Assembly: GCF_027244095.1 (NCBI RefSeq)
Contig: NC_069661.1
Location: 196,325,501 to 196,389,500 of the forward strand
Length of the DNA stretch: 64,000 nt
Reading direction: 5' to 3'
DNA from: Hemicordylus capensis
Lineage: Eukaryota > Chordata > Lepidosauria > Squamata > Cordylidae
In this document: piece by piece, positions 24,020 to 34,284 of the stretch
Numbering within the stretch: the stretch's first letter is position 1
Layout: every line of letters begins with the position of its first letter
Program-made: the position numbers and the translations under genes
The notes under the pieces: model-generated
The model's database searches: none
What the model saw: the letters and a program-made list of their open reading frames with translations, nothing else
What the model was told of the DNA's origin: nothing

Positions 24020-24020
<1 letters not shown>
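23080..24020 (+). mobile_element. L2-like LINE, 3' part
   Basis: Translated pieces include PDDTQIY-like text (RT active-site region, near 23085), MRHNKLKLNPNKMKVLTV (near 23175) and the C-terminal APGLWNMLPVKIRASP with a FRKTLTTQ-like end (23619-23858). These are the hallmarks of L2-clade ORF2 C-termini. The 3' tail 'gatccacatatcaggaggta' plus 'tataaatatgata' leads directly into a GATA microsatellite. The copy is 5'-truncated and its frames are broken. Confidence 0.8.

Positions 24021-24084
<64 letters not shown>
24020..24084 (+). repeat. (GATA)n microsatellite at an L2 tail
   Basis: About 16 GATA units start within the tail of the L2-like LINE, suggesting that the microsatellite grew from the LINE's own short terminal repeats. 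Confidence 0.95.
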
Positions 24085-24085
<1 letters not shown>

Positions 24086-24334
24086 ATAAACAATCATGCT
24101 CCGCATAACTTTGTCAGCACTTATTTCCCATAGGCTTTACTGGAGCAGAAAAACCTTTGAACCGCTTGTCAAAACTTCACCAAACCAACAAAGGATTTCC
24201 TTCCTAGACAAGCCTGTCAGAGTATATGAGTTGTTTCCCCCCCAGATTTGCAAGAATTTAATGGTACACTGTTCTAAAGTTGGGGGTAGGGAGGACCAAA
24301 GTGTCAATTTCCAGCACTTTTTAAACTGCTGTAG

Positions 24335-24377
<43 letters not shown>
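24335..24377 (+). repeat. (GT)n microsatellite
   Basis: About 21 GT dinucleotides without interruption. Confidence 0.95.
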
Positions 24378-24378
<1 letters not shown>

Positions 24379-25042
24379 AATCAGCTCTCCTCGAAGGTCA
24401 CCACAGTTGTAGACCTTATCAAGTAGATCATACATGCCAAGTTTCATGTTATTAGCTCAACTTTTGTCATATTTATTAGCAATAGAATTTTGAGGCTTAT
24501 AGAGGCAGAAACCTCCCTCCCCCCCCCTTTTTTTTTTTTTTTTTTGCTATTCACCTTAATTAAAAAGGCACTCCCTTGCCCCTTTAATATTATTAAGAAA
24601 CCCCTGTCAGTTGGAGAGGAGTTGTCTGACAAACTCCACCCATCATGCAGCAAAGTACATGAGTGCACACTGCACACATCCCAGTCTCAGTCCTGGTGTA
24701 CAATCCTGCAACTACATAATCATGTGGGCAGCTTGTGGCAGCCAGATATATAGTCTGAACAGGCCTGAGATCTGTACTGGAACGTCTTGGTGGCACTTTT
24801 TGTGAACATTTAATGTTCATTTGTGTCCAACCCATCCTCTGAAATGCTCAGAGCAACAATTTTACCACAAATGGTCCTCTGAAGTAGATTAGGGTAGGTG
24901 TGCCTGGTCAAAGGCAGTGAGTTTCATATCAGTGTGGAGATTTGAATATGAATTGCCTGTATCAAAACCTTAGTCCCCACTGCCAGTTCAGACAATGTGT
25001 CCTGCCAGTCCCACCCACCAAATGATGTGGAATGTGATTGGG

Positions 25043-25047
<5 letters not shown>
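24378..25047. other. Intergenic DNA, nothing recognised
   Basis: It contains a C-run followed by a T-run near 24522-24545. No gene seen. Confidence 0.4.
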
Positions 25048-25074
<27 letters not shown>

Positions 25075-25285
25075 AATATTCTGCTCTTCCTCCAAGGAGC
25101 CCAGAGCAGTGTACTACATACTTAAGTTTCTCCTCACAACAACCCTGTGAAGTAGGTTAGGCTGAGAGAGAAGTGACTGGCCCAGAGTCACCCAGCTAGT
25201 ATTATGGCTGAATGGAGATTTGAACTCGGGTCTCCTCGGTCCTAGTCCAGCACTCTAACCACTACAGCACGCTGGCTCCCATAGT
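25048..25285 (-). mobile_element. tRNA-derived SINE with L2-like tail
   Basis: Read on the minus strand it starts with a tRNA-like head (gtggttagagtgctggacta, with the B-box-like 'gagttcaaat' equivalent), passes through 'tgggtgactctgggccagtc' and 'cctcacagggttgttgtgagg' equivalents, and ends 'ggaggaagagcagaatatt' plus a (CAA)n tail. Other copies lie at 35607-35845, 47768-47998, 48993-49183 and 54085-54283. Confidence 0.85.
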
Positions 25286-26205
25286 TAGACCTGGACCTGG
25301 GGCAGAGGTCTGTGTGCCCACTCTAGAAGGCCCCATTATTTTTTCCCCACGGGAAAAGAGGGCCCCATTTATATTTACAGAATTGCTGTGCCTAGAGTTC
25401 TGGACTTGGGCACAGATGTTCAGCAGGATAGCAGGACTCTGTGTATTCATTTTGAAGTGGATCTGTTAATTTATTGATTTTTAAATGTTTTTTTAAAAAA
25501 ATTTTAAAAAACTTCTAAAAATGTCCTGTAAGTGGTTTGTTTCATGGCAGAAAATTAAAAAAAACTTCTGGATGACAGGACAGGACTCCTTTTTATTTCA
25601 AGGAAATTGGTCAATCTTGTGATTTTTAATTATTTCCCCTGCTGCAGTAAATTTGCCAGAATCCATAGACTACTTCACACCTAATGAAAGTGGAACTAAC
25701 AGTTACATATGAATAAACAAACTTTTTTTTTAAGAAAATGAACTATTCTCAGGTTGGTTTGTGATCCAAAAGATCTGCATGGGAACTGTGAAACAAGGGG
25801 CATGTGTTGTGGTTTAATTTTTTTTCCCTTACGAATGTACTATACGTCCAAGTTTTGTGTTTGAACTGTTGAGCAAGGGAAATGTGTTTTGTCCCAGTTA
25901 GTTGTGAATGGTCAAGAAGCTGTGTTAATCCATTGGGGCTTGTGTAGTGTGTGTGTGTGTTTGCAAATGCACTGTAGCCCAGGTTTGCACATTTGTGGTG
26001 AATGATCAAGAAGATTTATGGATCCTTTGGGAGGTTGTGTAGTCTCACACTCCCCCCATCCCACATGCACTCTGGCCCAGACCTGTGGGTTTGTGGTGAA
26101 ATATGTGTGTGTGTGTATAGATAGATAGATAGATAGATATACACAGAGAGAGAGAGAGAGAGAGGGTGCTTTTTTTGAAGGAGGCCCCCCGTAAATCCAT
26201 TAGGT
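25286..26205. other. Intergenic DNA, partly hAT-derived
   Basis: The block 25750-26080 has three degenerate tandem units, each containing a version of 'ttgtgtttgaactgttgagc' / 'aatggtcaagaagctgtg' / 'gtgtagtgtgtgtg'. They may be internal repeats of the hAT whose end lies at 26237. A GATA and GA simple repeat occupies about 26105-26165. Confidence 0.4.
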
Positions 26206-26237
26206 TCAGGGTCCAAAATTACCTAGCTGCACCCCTG
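26206..26237 (-). mobile_element. hAT element end (reverse orientation)
   Basis: On the minus strand this reads CAGGGGTGCAGCTAGGTAAT then 'tttggaccctgaac', the same family as the left end at 10975. The matching opposite end was not located. Confidence 0.55.
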
Positions 26238-28334
26238 AATCTGAGCACACATGCCCCACCCACCCCTCTCAGCACCCTACCTGCCTGACTACTGGCTACA
26301 TTTTTCCTACCCCACTTCTGTATTGGCACCGGTGGCCGGCCGGTGTCCAACAGGTTGTTTTTGGATTCAGAGGCAATAAGCTCGAACCAGTGTGAATGCT
26401 AAAGAGGTTTTTATTAGACAAAACTGAATAAATGGTTTAAAGAGGATTACAGAACAAAAGATAGAGCATACGTCCCTGATCTGGCAAGCTCATGTTCTTC
26501 GGGGAGTCCGTCTGGATGATGAACAGAATGGAACCCGCTGCCAGCATTTGCGCAGCGCCTTCCTGGGCTTCGGTCTACACTGAACTCCCAATTGCTAAGG
26601 TGTTTCTGTGTCTTTCTTATACTTGTTACATCTCTCACAAGCAGCACCAAGGAAAGGGGCGGGTGGCCCCTACTTCAGTAGCCTGTGTGAGATCAAAGCA
26701 GCGGGCCAGAAGCCAAGCACATTTCACTCTCAGGCAGCACTCTTTCCCAAGCTCGTTGCTTCAGATGGGCAGTTAACGCGTGCGTTGTGAGTAAACCTTA
26801 TCTGTGCCCAGCTGCACTAATTGGCATAGAAATGTAAATTCAAAACATGGACTAAAGAAAATGGTTACACAGTTTTCAATACAAAACAAGTGTACAGGGT
26901 TACTGAAGTTCAAAACTAGAGAGGCCTAAAATGAATCCTTTAAATACTTGGATACAAGCAGCAATAGCAGTTTACACGTGCAGAGGGTAAAAGTGGATCA
27001 CACCACTAGGCCTCCTCGCCTGATCTTCCGCGGTGCCACTACAACCTTCCGACAGCTGCAGCCTCATAATTGTGTGTGGGTGCTTAATCCAAACAGCCCT
27101 CCACACATTATTTAAATCATTGTGAAACTCACTCCATGCGATTGCAAAGCTGTGGGATGGCACACCAAGATATTGCATGCATGTGCTCATGTCATGCATT
27201 ATGTGGTGGGTGCATGTCTAAGCCTAAGCGGTTAGATTCTTTTAAAAAACACTTGTTTTTCTGACAAATAAAGAAAATCCTCAGTACTAATACTTAAAAT
27301 GGGACATACTATATTTGTGTACACAAAAATACCCCCCTCAAAAAAAACCTGTTCCATATAAAATGCTTAACATTCTGACAAATTTTTAATTTTAAAGTTT
27401 TTTAAATCTGCCATATGTTAAGGCAGAGCTGTGGTCTATTAGTTCAATACTCCATTATGAATTGCAGTTATTCTTCAGTGGGTCTAGTATTTCTCAGCTC
27501 TGGCTTTCCGAGATCCTTTAGCTTGACTTGATGGGGACTCAACTCAAGCCTTGTAAATACATGACCTTCCCACAGCATCCTCACGTGTAGCTTTCTTAAA
27601 TATGTGGGTTGTTTATAGACTAACATGATTAGCTATTGATACTTGCACTTAAAATTAAGCAAAGAAGGTGCTAAAACAATTTAAATAAAAGGTTACAAAT
27701 ACAGACATCCATATGAAATTATCCCAAGGATATGTGCCAGACCTGATGCAATAATGTGACAGTCCACACAACATACTTGACATGAAATAGGATACTTGGA
27801 GATATACTGTACAACAAATGTCTGAAACTATTATTGACTAGGACAGAGACAGTTTGAGGCAAATTGTTTAAATGGGTGGGGGGAGTCTTACATTTCACAC
27901 TTAAAAAAAATATTTTATTTGTAATGTTAACTGCTTTTTTAAAATGAAAGCATACAGTACAAACAAAAAACAATCCACTCTTGACAACAATTGTTTCCCA
28001 AAACCAACAAGAAATTAATAGCAAAGAATGATATATATATTTTGTTTAAGGACAGAAGTATGTGTGTGCTCATGCACACAGCACAAGTATTCCCTCTACC
28101 ACTAGTCAATAGTAGGAGTTGCAAAACTTCCAGTGTTGTAGCTCTTTGCCACCAAAGAAGCTTGTTAAACCCATACAATATTGTCTTTTGAATGTGGCCC
28201 ATAAGGACAGAATAAAACTCAAAACAAATTATGAAAAGAAAAGTATTGTGATTATCTTCAACCTATTTACTCATAAGTATCTGTTTTCAACCAAAGTGGC
28301 TTACATAGCAAAATAATATCTATCTGGACAAAGT
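26238..28334. other. Intergenic DNA, no gene recognised
   Basis: The region holds no recognised coding frame. The part 26350-27100 has a less A+T-rich composition and was considered as a possible LTR remnant but not accepted. The remainder is A+T-rich. Confidence 0.4.
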
Positions 28335-28690
28335 AAGATTACTCAGATTCTCCACTTCATACCAAAAATCAGTAAGCTCAGCTCCAGTCCATCCAAGACA
28401 ACTTGTGAGTTCTTCATCTCAATATATACCCTCCAAGTAATGGCCCCACCTGGAAAACAGGGTTCCACATTTCCACTTGCTGTCTTCACCATGGCAAATG
28501 TTCCATCGTCCTCTAGCAAGAATGGCAAGAGGAGCTCCAGTCTCTCTCTCCAGTTTGGAGCTAAGAAGCAGGCTTCATTATCCTTGTAGTTGCATCACCT
28601 GGTCTTTACAGGGCACAGTAAATGCAAAGAAAATCTCCTCCCACTGCTCCAACTTCAAGTTGGTGATGAGGTTTGGGGTTACCATTTTGG
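28335..28690 (-). pseudogene. Unrecognised coding-like remnant, possibly a retrocopy
   Basis: The minus strand reads MVTPNLITNLKLEQWEEIFF and further residues up to a stop, then in another frame LAPNWRERLELLLPFLLEDD and about 50 more residues to IFGMKWRI and a stop. The two pieces abut and look like one coding sequence broken by a frame change. The residue make-up is that of a real globular protein rather than chance translation. I do not recognise the family. No splice sites or poly(A) tract are obvious. Alternatives are a real exon of an unknown gene, or coincidence. Confidence 0.3.
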
Positions 28691-29684
28691 TGCTGAATAG
28701 CTGTTCTAGTAGTCAATATTGTTGGACAAGAAAATTTAGAAAAATTCAAACTAAGGAACTCCAACACCATCTAGTCATCTCTCTTTCAGCCCATTCACTC
28801 ACAAAAACCTCAGGGTCCAAACCCACATTCCTGACAAGAGAAAAAGATTATCACACTGACTCAGGTTAGGGGAGATGTAGTAGGATACACCACTAGGATC
28901 CCAAGGACTGGATCTCTCCATCATCACAAAGGGCAAGCTATAGTTTTGCTCCACTAGTAGGACAGCAGCAGTAGCAGCAACTATGTGTATTAGGTTAAAC
29001 CCCCTTCATAGTACGTGCAAGGAGCTGTTATGGGGTGGAGTAAGAAGGAGGTACCAAACGTAGTATGGATTTGCCCCACACAAGAAAATAATAGTTTTGT
29101 TGGTGTATGTACTATTCTGAGTTCTATATGCATACATTTATTACAGGGCCACTCTGTTCTGAGGAGACCCTCACCAAATCGCCTCTGTAGGCTCCCTCCT
29201 TACATGGGTATCAATGTCCTTTGTGCTGCGGTTGACCTTGGTGAATTCTGATGAAGGAATGGCTCCCATATTCAAATAGAAGGGAGAGGAAGTGGTGGCA
29301 ACATCATCACCTCCTCTCCTGCTGGCCATCCCATCTGCAGATGGGAGCATTCTCCCATAGCCCTTTGAGAAAATGCAGGGGCCTTAGAGGGAGAGCTTCC
29401 TTTTGTGGATGGGATGGCCTGGAGGAAGGCGGTAATTTTCTGGCTGAAAGAGTTGCTCCACCTCAAAGATCAGCCGTGGTCCTCCAGCAACTGTCTGAGG
29501 TATACTGACCCCTGATGATAGCCCTATATTTTGGGTCCCTGCAAGGGTAGTTATCTTTCCCTGTAATTTGTTTCAAAACTGTAATTCGTGTAGAACATTC
29601 GTTGCATCGCACTGGGGAAATATGTTTGCCAATCCCAAAGGTCAATAAACATTTTTTTATTTTTGGTGCGACATCTTTTCAAGA
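28691..29684. other. Intergenic DNA with an unnamed repeat
   Basis: The stretch 29270-29470 shares wording with 32650-32880 in the opposite orientation ('ccatcccatctgc', 'gttgctcca', 'atgggagcattc'-like pieces), suggesting an interspersed repeat that I cannot name. No gene was recognised. Confidence 0.35.
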
Positions 29685-30195
29685 GCTTTTTAGTTTAGAA
29701 AAAAGGAAACTGAGGGAAGACATGATAGAAGTCTGTACAATCATGCATGGTATGGAGAGAGTGGAGAGAGAGAACTTTTTCTCCTTCCATCACAACACCA
29801 GAACCAGGGGTCATCCCGTGCAACTGATTGTCAGGAAATCTACGATCGACAAAAGGAAGTACTTTTACACACAGCACATAATTAATCTATGGAATTCTCT
29901 GCCACAGGATGTGGTGGTGCCACCAACTTGGATGGTTTTTAAAGGGACTTCGAAAAATCCATGGCAGACAGGTCTATCAATGGCTACTAGTCTTGATGAC
30001 TAAAAGCTACCTCCAGGCTCAGAGGCAGGATGCCTCTGAATACCAGTTGCAGGGGAGTAACAGAAGAGAAGGCATGCCTTCACCTCTTGCCTGTAAGCTT
30101 CCCAGAGGCATCTTGTGGGCCACAGTGGGAAACAGAATGCTGGACTAGATGGGCTTTTGGCTTGATTCAGAAAGGCTGTTCTTATGTCTCCTTTT
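29685..30195 (+). mobile_element. CR1 LINE 3' end
   Basis: It reads from the CR1 ORF2 C-terminus (FSLEKRKLREDMIEVC, then YFYTQHIINLWNSLPQDVV) into the 3' untranslated region ('gctggactagatgggcttt') and the tail 'ttcttatgtctcc'. 5'-truncated. Confidence 0.85.
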
Positions 30196-30578
30196 ATTGT
30201 GGGGTCAAATTAGGTGAATAGCCTTATAGGAAAAACTGAACAGTTACTGATAAGTTTCTGGCTGCAGTTTAGGAATGATTCTAATCTGAGGCCAGGTCTA
30301 ACTGAGGGAGGCTCTTCTGTATCCAGGTGGGGGCTGGAATTGGTAGTGGGATAAGGACAGAGCTGAGCTTTCACCAGTGCCATCACTCTAAATGCAGCAG
30401 ACAATGAGCAAAACTGAGCAATGTAATAGGAAATGATAATTTTCCAATTAGATTGTAATTTTTTAATTTTTTGCAGGTAGGAAATGTTTCACACAAGTAG
30501 CTTGGACATTACTTCTCAGAGAGAGAAGCAATGTGCACTTTGGTAGTGTTATATGATGAATGTTAAACTGCCTCATTA
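30196..30578. other. Intergenic DNA, nothing recognised
   Basis: Spacer between the CR1 end and the Helitron; no feature seen. Confidence 0.4.
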
Positions 30579-31128
30579 TCCTCTATAATAAAGAGCTAAA
30601 GCGTGATCCCCTGTCTTTCTTCGGCCCGTGTCTTTCTCGGCTGTTCTGGGCATGCGCAGAGCGCATGCCCAGATCAGCCGAGAAAGATACAGCCGCAGGG
30701 ACACGGCAGCCATGTTGGGGCCAGGAGGAGGAGAAGCGGCGGAGGAGAAGCAGCCGCCACCAACGCCGGGAGGAGAGTGCGGGCGAGGCGGCGCCTCAGC
30801 CAGAGGTGGCAGTGGCCGCGGCGGGGCGACTGGCCCCGATGGCGGCGGCCACGGCAAGAGTGCGAGTGAGGCGGCCGCGGCCGCGGCAGGGTGACTGGCC
30901 CCGATGGTGGCGGCGGCCGCCTCGGGAGTACGGGCAAGGCGGCGGTGGCGGATCCGCAGCCTCAGCAAGAGGTGGCGGTGGCCACGGCGGGGCGACTGGC
31001 CCCGATGGTGGCGGATGCCACGGACTGGGAAGGACTGGGCCCGCTGGCGGCCGCACTCAGCCCCGCGGGAGGCGGGGGCGGGGGCAGTCTACTAGCGCCT
31101 GTTAATCTAACGGGCTGAAAACTGCTAG
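30579..31128 (+). mobile_element. Non-autonomous Helitron
   Basis: It begins TCCTCTATAATAAAGAG, very like the 5' end of vertebrate Helitrons, and ends with the hairpin CCTGTTAATCTAACGGG followed 11 bases later by CTAG. The flanking bases are A (30578) and T (31129), the expected A|T insertion without target duplication. Near the 5' end is a palindrome of about 50 bases around 'gcatgcgcagagcgcatgc'. The rest is strongly G+C-rich and contains three copies of a 'gactggccccgatgg' unit (near 30828, 30893 and 30994). No Rep/helicase is encoded. The overlapping long frames on both strands reflect composition. Confidence 0.8.
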
Positions 31129-31307
31129 TGAAGATATATTGACTCTGCATCTTTCCTACTAATTTACAATTATTTGTGAGTATATAATTTTATTTTTCTT
31201 ATAATCCTGCATTTTTATTATGAAAATAGTATGAATTTCTCCCCTTTTAAATAAATCATAGTGGTTGTCATCCAAATTAAGCAAGGAAACAACACGAGCT
31301 GCATCAT

Positions 31308-31554
31308 CACAGCCAGAGGCTGGTCTTAACACAACCAGAGATTCCCTTAACAGTAGATTGCATGCACAGGGAGGGGTGAGCTATTTTCTCTGCCTTCAGA
31401 AGTGCTCTGTGCCTTCCAGAAATATGTCCCTGAGGGCTGTATGACCCTTAGGGGACATATTTCTGGAAGGCACAGAGCATTTCAGGAGGCAGGGAAGATC
31501 AATAAAAATTGTTCCCCCTTGTGCACTCCACTGCTGGAGAAGCCTCTGGCTGTG
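31308..31554. mobile_element. Foldback element with a perfect 28-bp inner hairpin
   Basis: The outer ends are cacagccagaggct and agcctctggctgtg. Inside, 31403-31430 and 31452-31479 are perfect inverted copies of a 28-base arm around a 21-base loop, and the match extends imperfectly outward. No matching target duplication was found, so the superfamily is unknown. The inner hairpin has the size of a microRNA precursor. Confidence 0.6.
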
Positions 31555-33049
31555 TCCTTGCTCTACTGCTCTAACATGGAAATATAGTGATAAAAATAAT
31601 CACAACAGAACTCAGGCAATTTAAATAAAATTAATAAACTTAATAAAATAAAATAAAAACCTATCAAGTTGCTATAAGATGGCAAAAATTTATGAATATG
31701 TATTTCAAAAGTTGCAAGTTTCTGAAAATGTAAAATTTGAACTATATTGGTTTCATTTTCCAATATTAAGTCCACTCCAGTGACACATTATGCAGTTTTC
31801 TGCAATTAGGGAGATTAAACGCTGAAATCTGAGAGTCATACAATTATTTTTCTGGCCATATGTCTGTTTTTAGTTTTTAAAAACTCAACAAACTTATACA
31901 TGAAGACTCAGGATAAGAATTAGTAACTTTATTAAAAGATGCAAAAGTATAGGGCTATTGTGCACTAGTCACTATAGACACACACATATACACATGACAT
32001 TTGCTGTTTAATTGTTGTGCTCCTAGATGAAAACATTTTGTTCCAGTGAACATATTAAGCTTCACTTCCTTTTCATTCTGGATCAGTCATTCTCATATCA
32101 GAATTAGAGAGATCTGGCATTTAATCCTCTGGTATCTACTCATTAAAAACAAAATCCTGTGCCTCTGATATCAATGGAAGAATCAGAATAGTTTAATTGG
32201 TATCAGATTTTAAAGAACAAAAAGCCATGGATGAATTCCAATACACTAATAGGAAAACAGGCCTTTTGCTTTGAGATTTGCAGTGTTTCCTCACATAGAG
32301 CAAGATGTCGTTTTAGGAGAAAGGTGTCCTATACATAAAGAAAGATGTCCTTTTAGGACATCTTTGTGTTTTAGGACAAAATAAAAATATTTTGTCTACT
32401 CTACAATTTCATTCTTAAACTCACTGAAAGGCTACATTTTCAAATATATTCTTTAATATATTTAATACATTTCCCACAGATACAAACAGCACCCACAACA
32501 CAGCAGATATACAGAGAGGTTAGGACATCATAAAAATTGCATTACTGTGTGAGCTGGATTAAACACAGGGCCAGCATCACCAGTCAGAAGGGCTCACTGC
32601 CAATCTCTGATACCACTCTATGTCCTTAGCCTTTGTGAAGGTGTGCTGATGCAACAACGTTATCAGTCAAGAAAGTTGCTCCATAATTGCTTCCACTCTG
32701 CCATCCCATCCACAAATGGGACCATTCCCCTCAAGAGGTTTCTGCAATGATTGAAAAAAGTTCCCATTGGCTGATATGAGGTACCTGGAAGAAGTGGTAG
32801 CAGATTGCCTCTCTTGGCCAAGAGAGTTGCTCTGTCATCACTTCCTCTTTTCCATCCCATCTGCCAAGGTAAGCCCTACCATGAACCTTACTGGGGAACA
32901 TATGACCTAGGTAGCCTACTCAGGAAGAGGAGAATCTCTGAGAAAGCAGCAAACGTTTAAAAATCAATAAGCAGGAAGAGTGGGTGATTTTGAGGGGCTA
33001 ATATCTCTTTATGGGAGAAATCCCTCTGTGTGTGTGTGTGTGTGTGATT
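31555..33049. other. Intergenic DNA
   Basis: A+T-rich. At 32341-32365 there is a small palindrome with arms 'aaagatgtcc' and 'ggacatcttt', preceded by a variant copy at 32311. The part 32650-32880 resembles 29270-29470. No gene recognised. Confidence 0.4.
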
Positions 33050-33522
33050 GCCAGGGCTTGTTTTGATGGCTGTGTGGTTTTCCGTTTCAGTTTCTCTTTT
33101 GCCTGGTGAGAGACAGTGGGAGGAGCCAACTAGGGCTGAGCTGAGTCACACCTGGTGGGAGGGACTGAATACCTGTTGAGCTTGGTTGCCTCCAACCATT
33201 CCTGTTGAGCTTGTTTGAAGCCTACTCTCTACATAAGAGGAGGTGGCCAGGAAACATGGTGACCAGAACTTAGCAAACAGGAATTAACAAACAGGTATCA
33301 TTGGAGTTTTGCATGGAATTTAGCGGGTAAGTGTATAGGATAGCTTGAAAGGAGCCCCTCTTGATCACATGGAGCCCAGAAGGAAGAAAAGGTAAGTACT
33401 ACTCCCACTTTTCTATTCTCGAGAAAGAAAGTGTAAACTCTTGAACAGCTGACAACTTCAGCTAAGACCTAACTTTCAAACAAACTATCTCTAGATACTC
33501 TAAACAGCCAACAAAATGAGTC

Positions 33523-33834
33523 ATGAAGGTAGAAAGCCAGCAGGAGAAGGGACGCTTCCCATTGTGTTGCACAGAGCGTTGCTTATATGACAATCTGCTT
33601 GATAGGCAGAAGTCACGGGTGTGTGCTTGGTGCAAGGAGCACTTGGCTCTCAGGGAACAAGTTCATTCCCTCCAAGCCAAGGCTAATCTGGAAAAGCTCA
33701 GAGAGATAGTGGGCAAGACCTCCAGGGATGTGATAGAGGCATCCCACTCCCAGGCTGATGGCTCCTCTGCTGTCATGGAGAAGGTTTCAGGGAAGGAGGA
33801 CATCATTCTAAGAAAGAGGGAAATGCTTCCTTAG
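33523..33834 (+). CDS. CR1 ORF1-like protein (103 codons)
   Basis: The frame contains a CxxC pair in SRVCAWCKEHLALREQV followed by a leucine-rich coiled-coil-like stretch (HSLQAKANLEKLREIV). This is the layout of CR1 ORF1, an RNA-binding accessory protein. It belongs to the LINE, not to a host gene. It is shorter than a normal ORF1 and probably not functional. The upstream in-frame start could also be the ATG at 33515 or later; the context does not decide. Confidence 0.5.
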   Translation: MKVESQQEKGRFPLCCTERCLYDNLLDRQKSRVCAWCKEHLALREQVHSLQAKANLEKLREIVGKTSRDVIEASHSQADGSSAVMEKVSGKEDIILRKREMLP

Positions 33835-33960
33835 AAGGGACCTCTTCTGTGGATGATGAGCCCATATCCTCTCACACAGGGGATACTCCTCCATGGGGCG
33901 GGGGACCTCCTAGTAGTGGGTGATTTGATCATTAGGGTGGGTCTGTGACCAGTGTGTAGA

Positions 33961-34023
33961 CCAGGCCTGCACAACATAAGGCCCGGAGGCCAGATCTGGC
34001 CCACAGAGACTTTATGCTGGCCC
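33961..34023 (+). mobile_element. hAT-like fragment
   Basis: The segment 'caggcctgcacaacataagg', followed by 'cccggaggccagatctggccc', resembles the start of hAT elements whose subterminal region alternates GGCC motifs. It is short, seems to lack its other end, and interrupts CR1 text on either side. Confidence 0.45.
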
Positions 34024-34284
34024 CAGGGGTAGATTTCAGAGAAGTTAAATGAGTTATTTGCATCTGTCTTCAAGGCAGAGGATCCTGGGTCTATAACTGT
34101 GCCTGAACCAAGCTTCTTGGGGACAGAGGCTAAAGAATGGAGTTAGATAGAGGTGATGAGAGATGGCATTCTAAACTGTCTGGAAAATGTAAAAAATAAC
34201 AAATTGCCAAGGCCAGATGACATCCACCAGAGAGTCCATAAAGAATTTAAAGGTGAAGTTGCTAGTCTCCTTGCACAAATTTTA

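Noticed and set aside
26350-27105. Possible solo LTR on the minus strand
   Set aside because: An AATAAA-type signal and a distant TATA-like motif are present, but the terminal inverted bases do not match well, no target duplication was found and there is no internal retroviral sequence nearby. The evidence is too weak to call a fossil element.
30560-31105. 181-codon frame and several others in the same place
   Set aside because: Overlapping Gly/Ala/Pro/Arg-rich frames in all phases come from the CGG-rich Helitron body.
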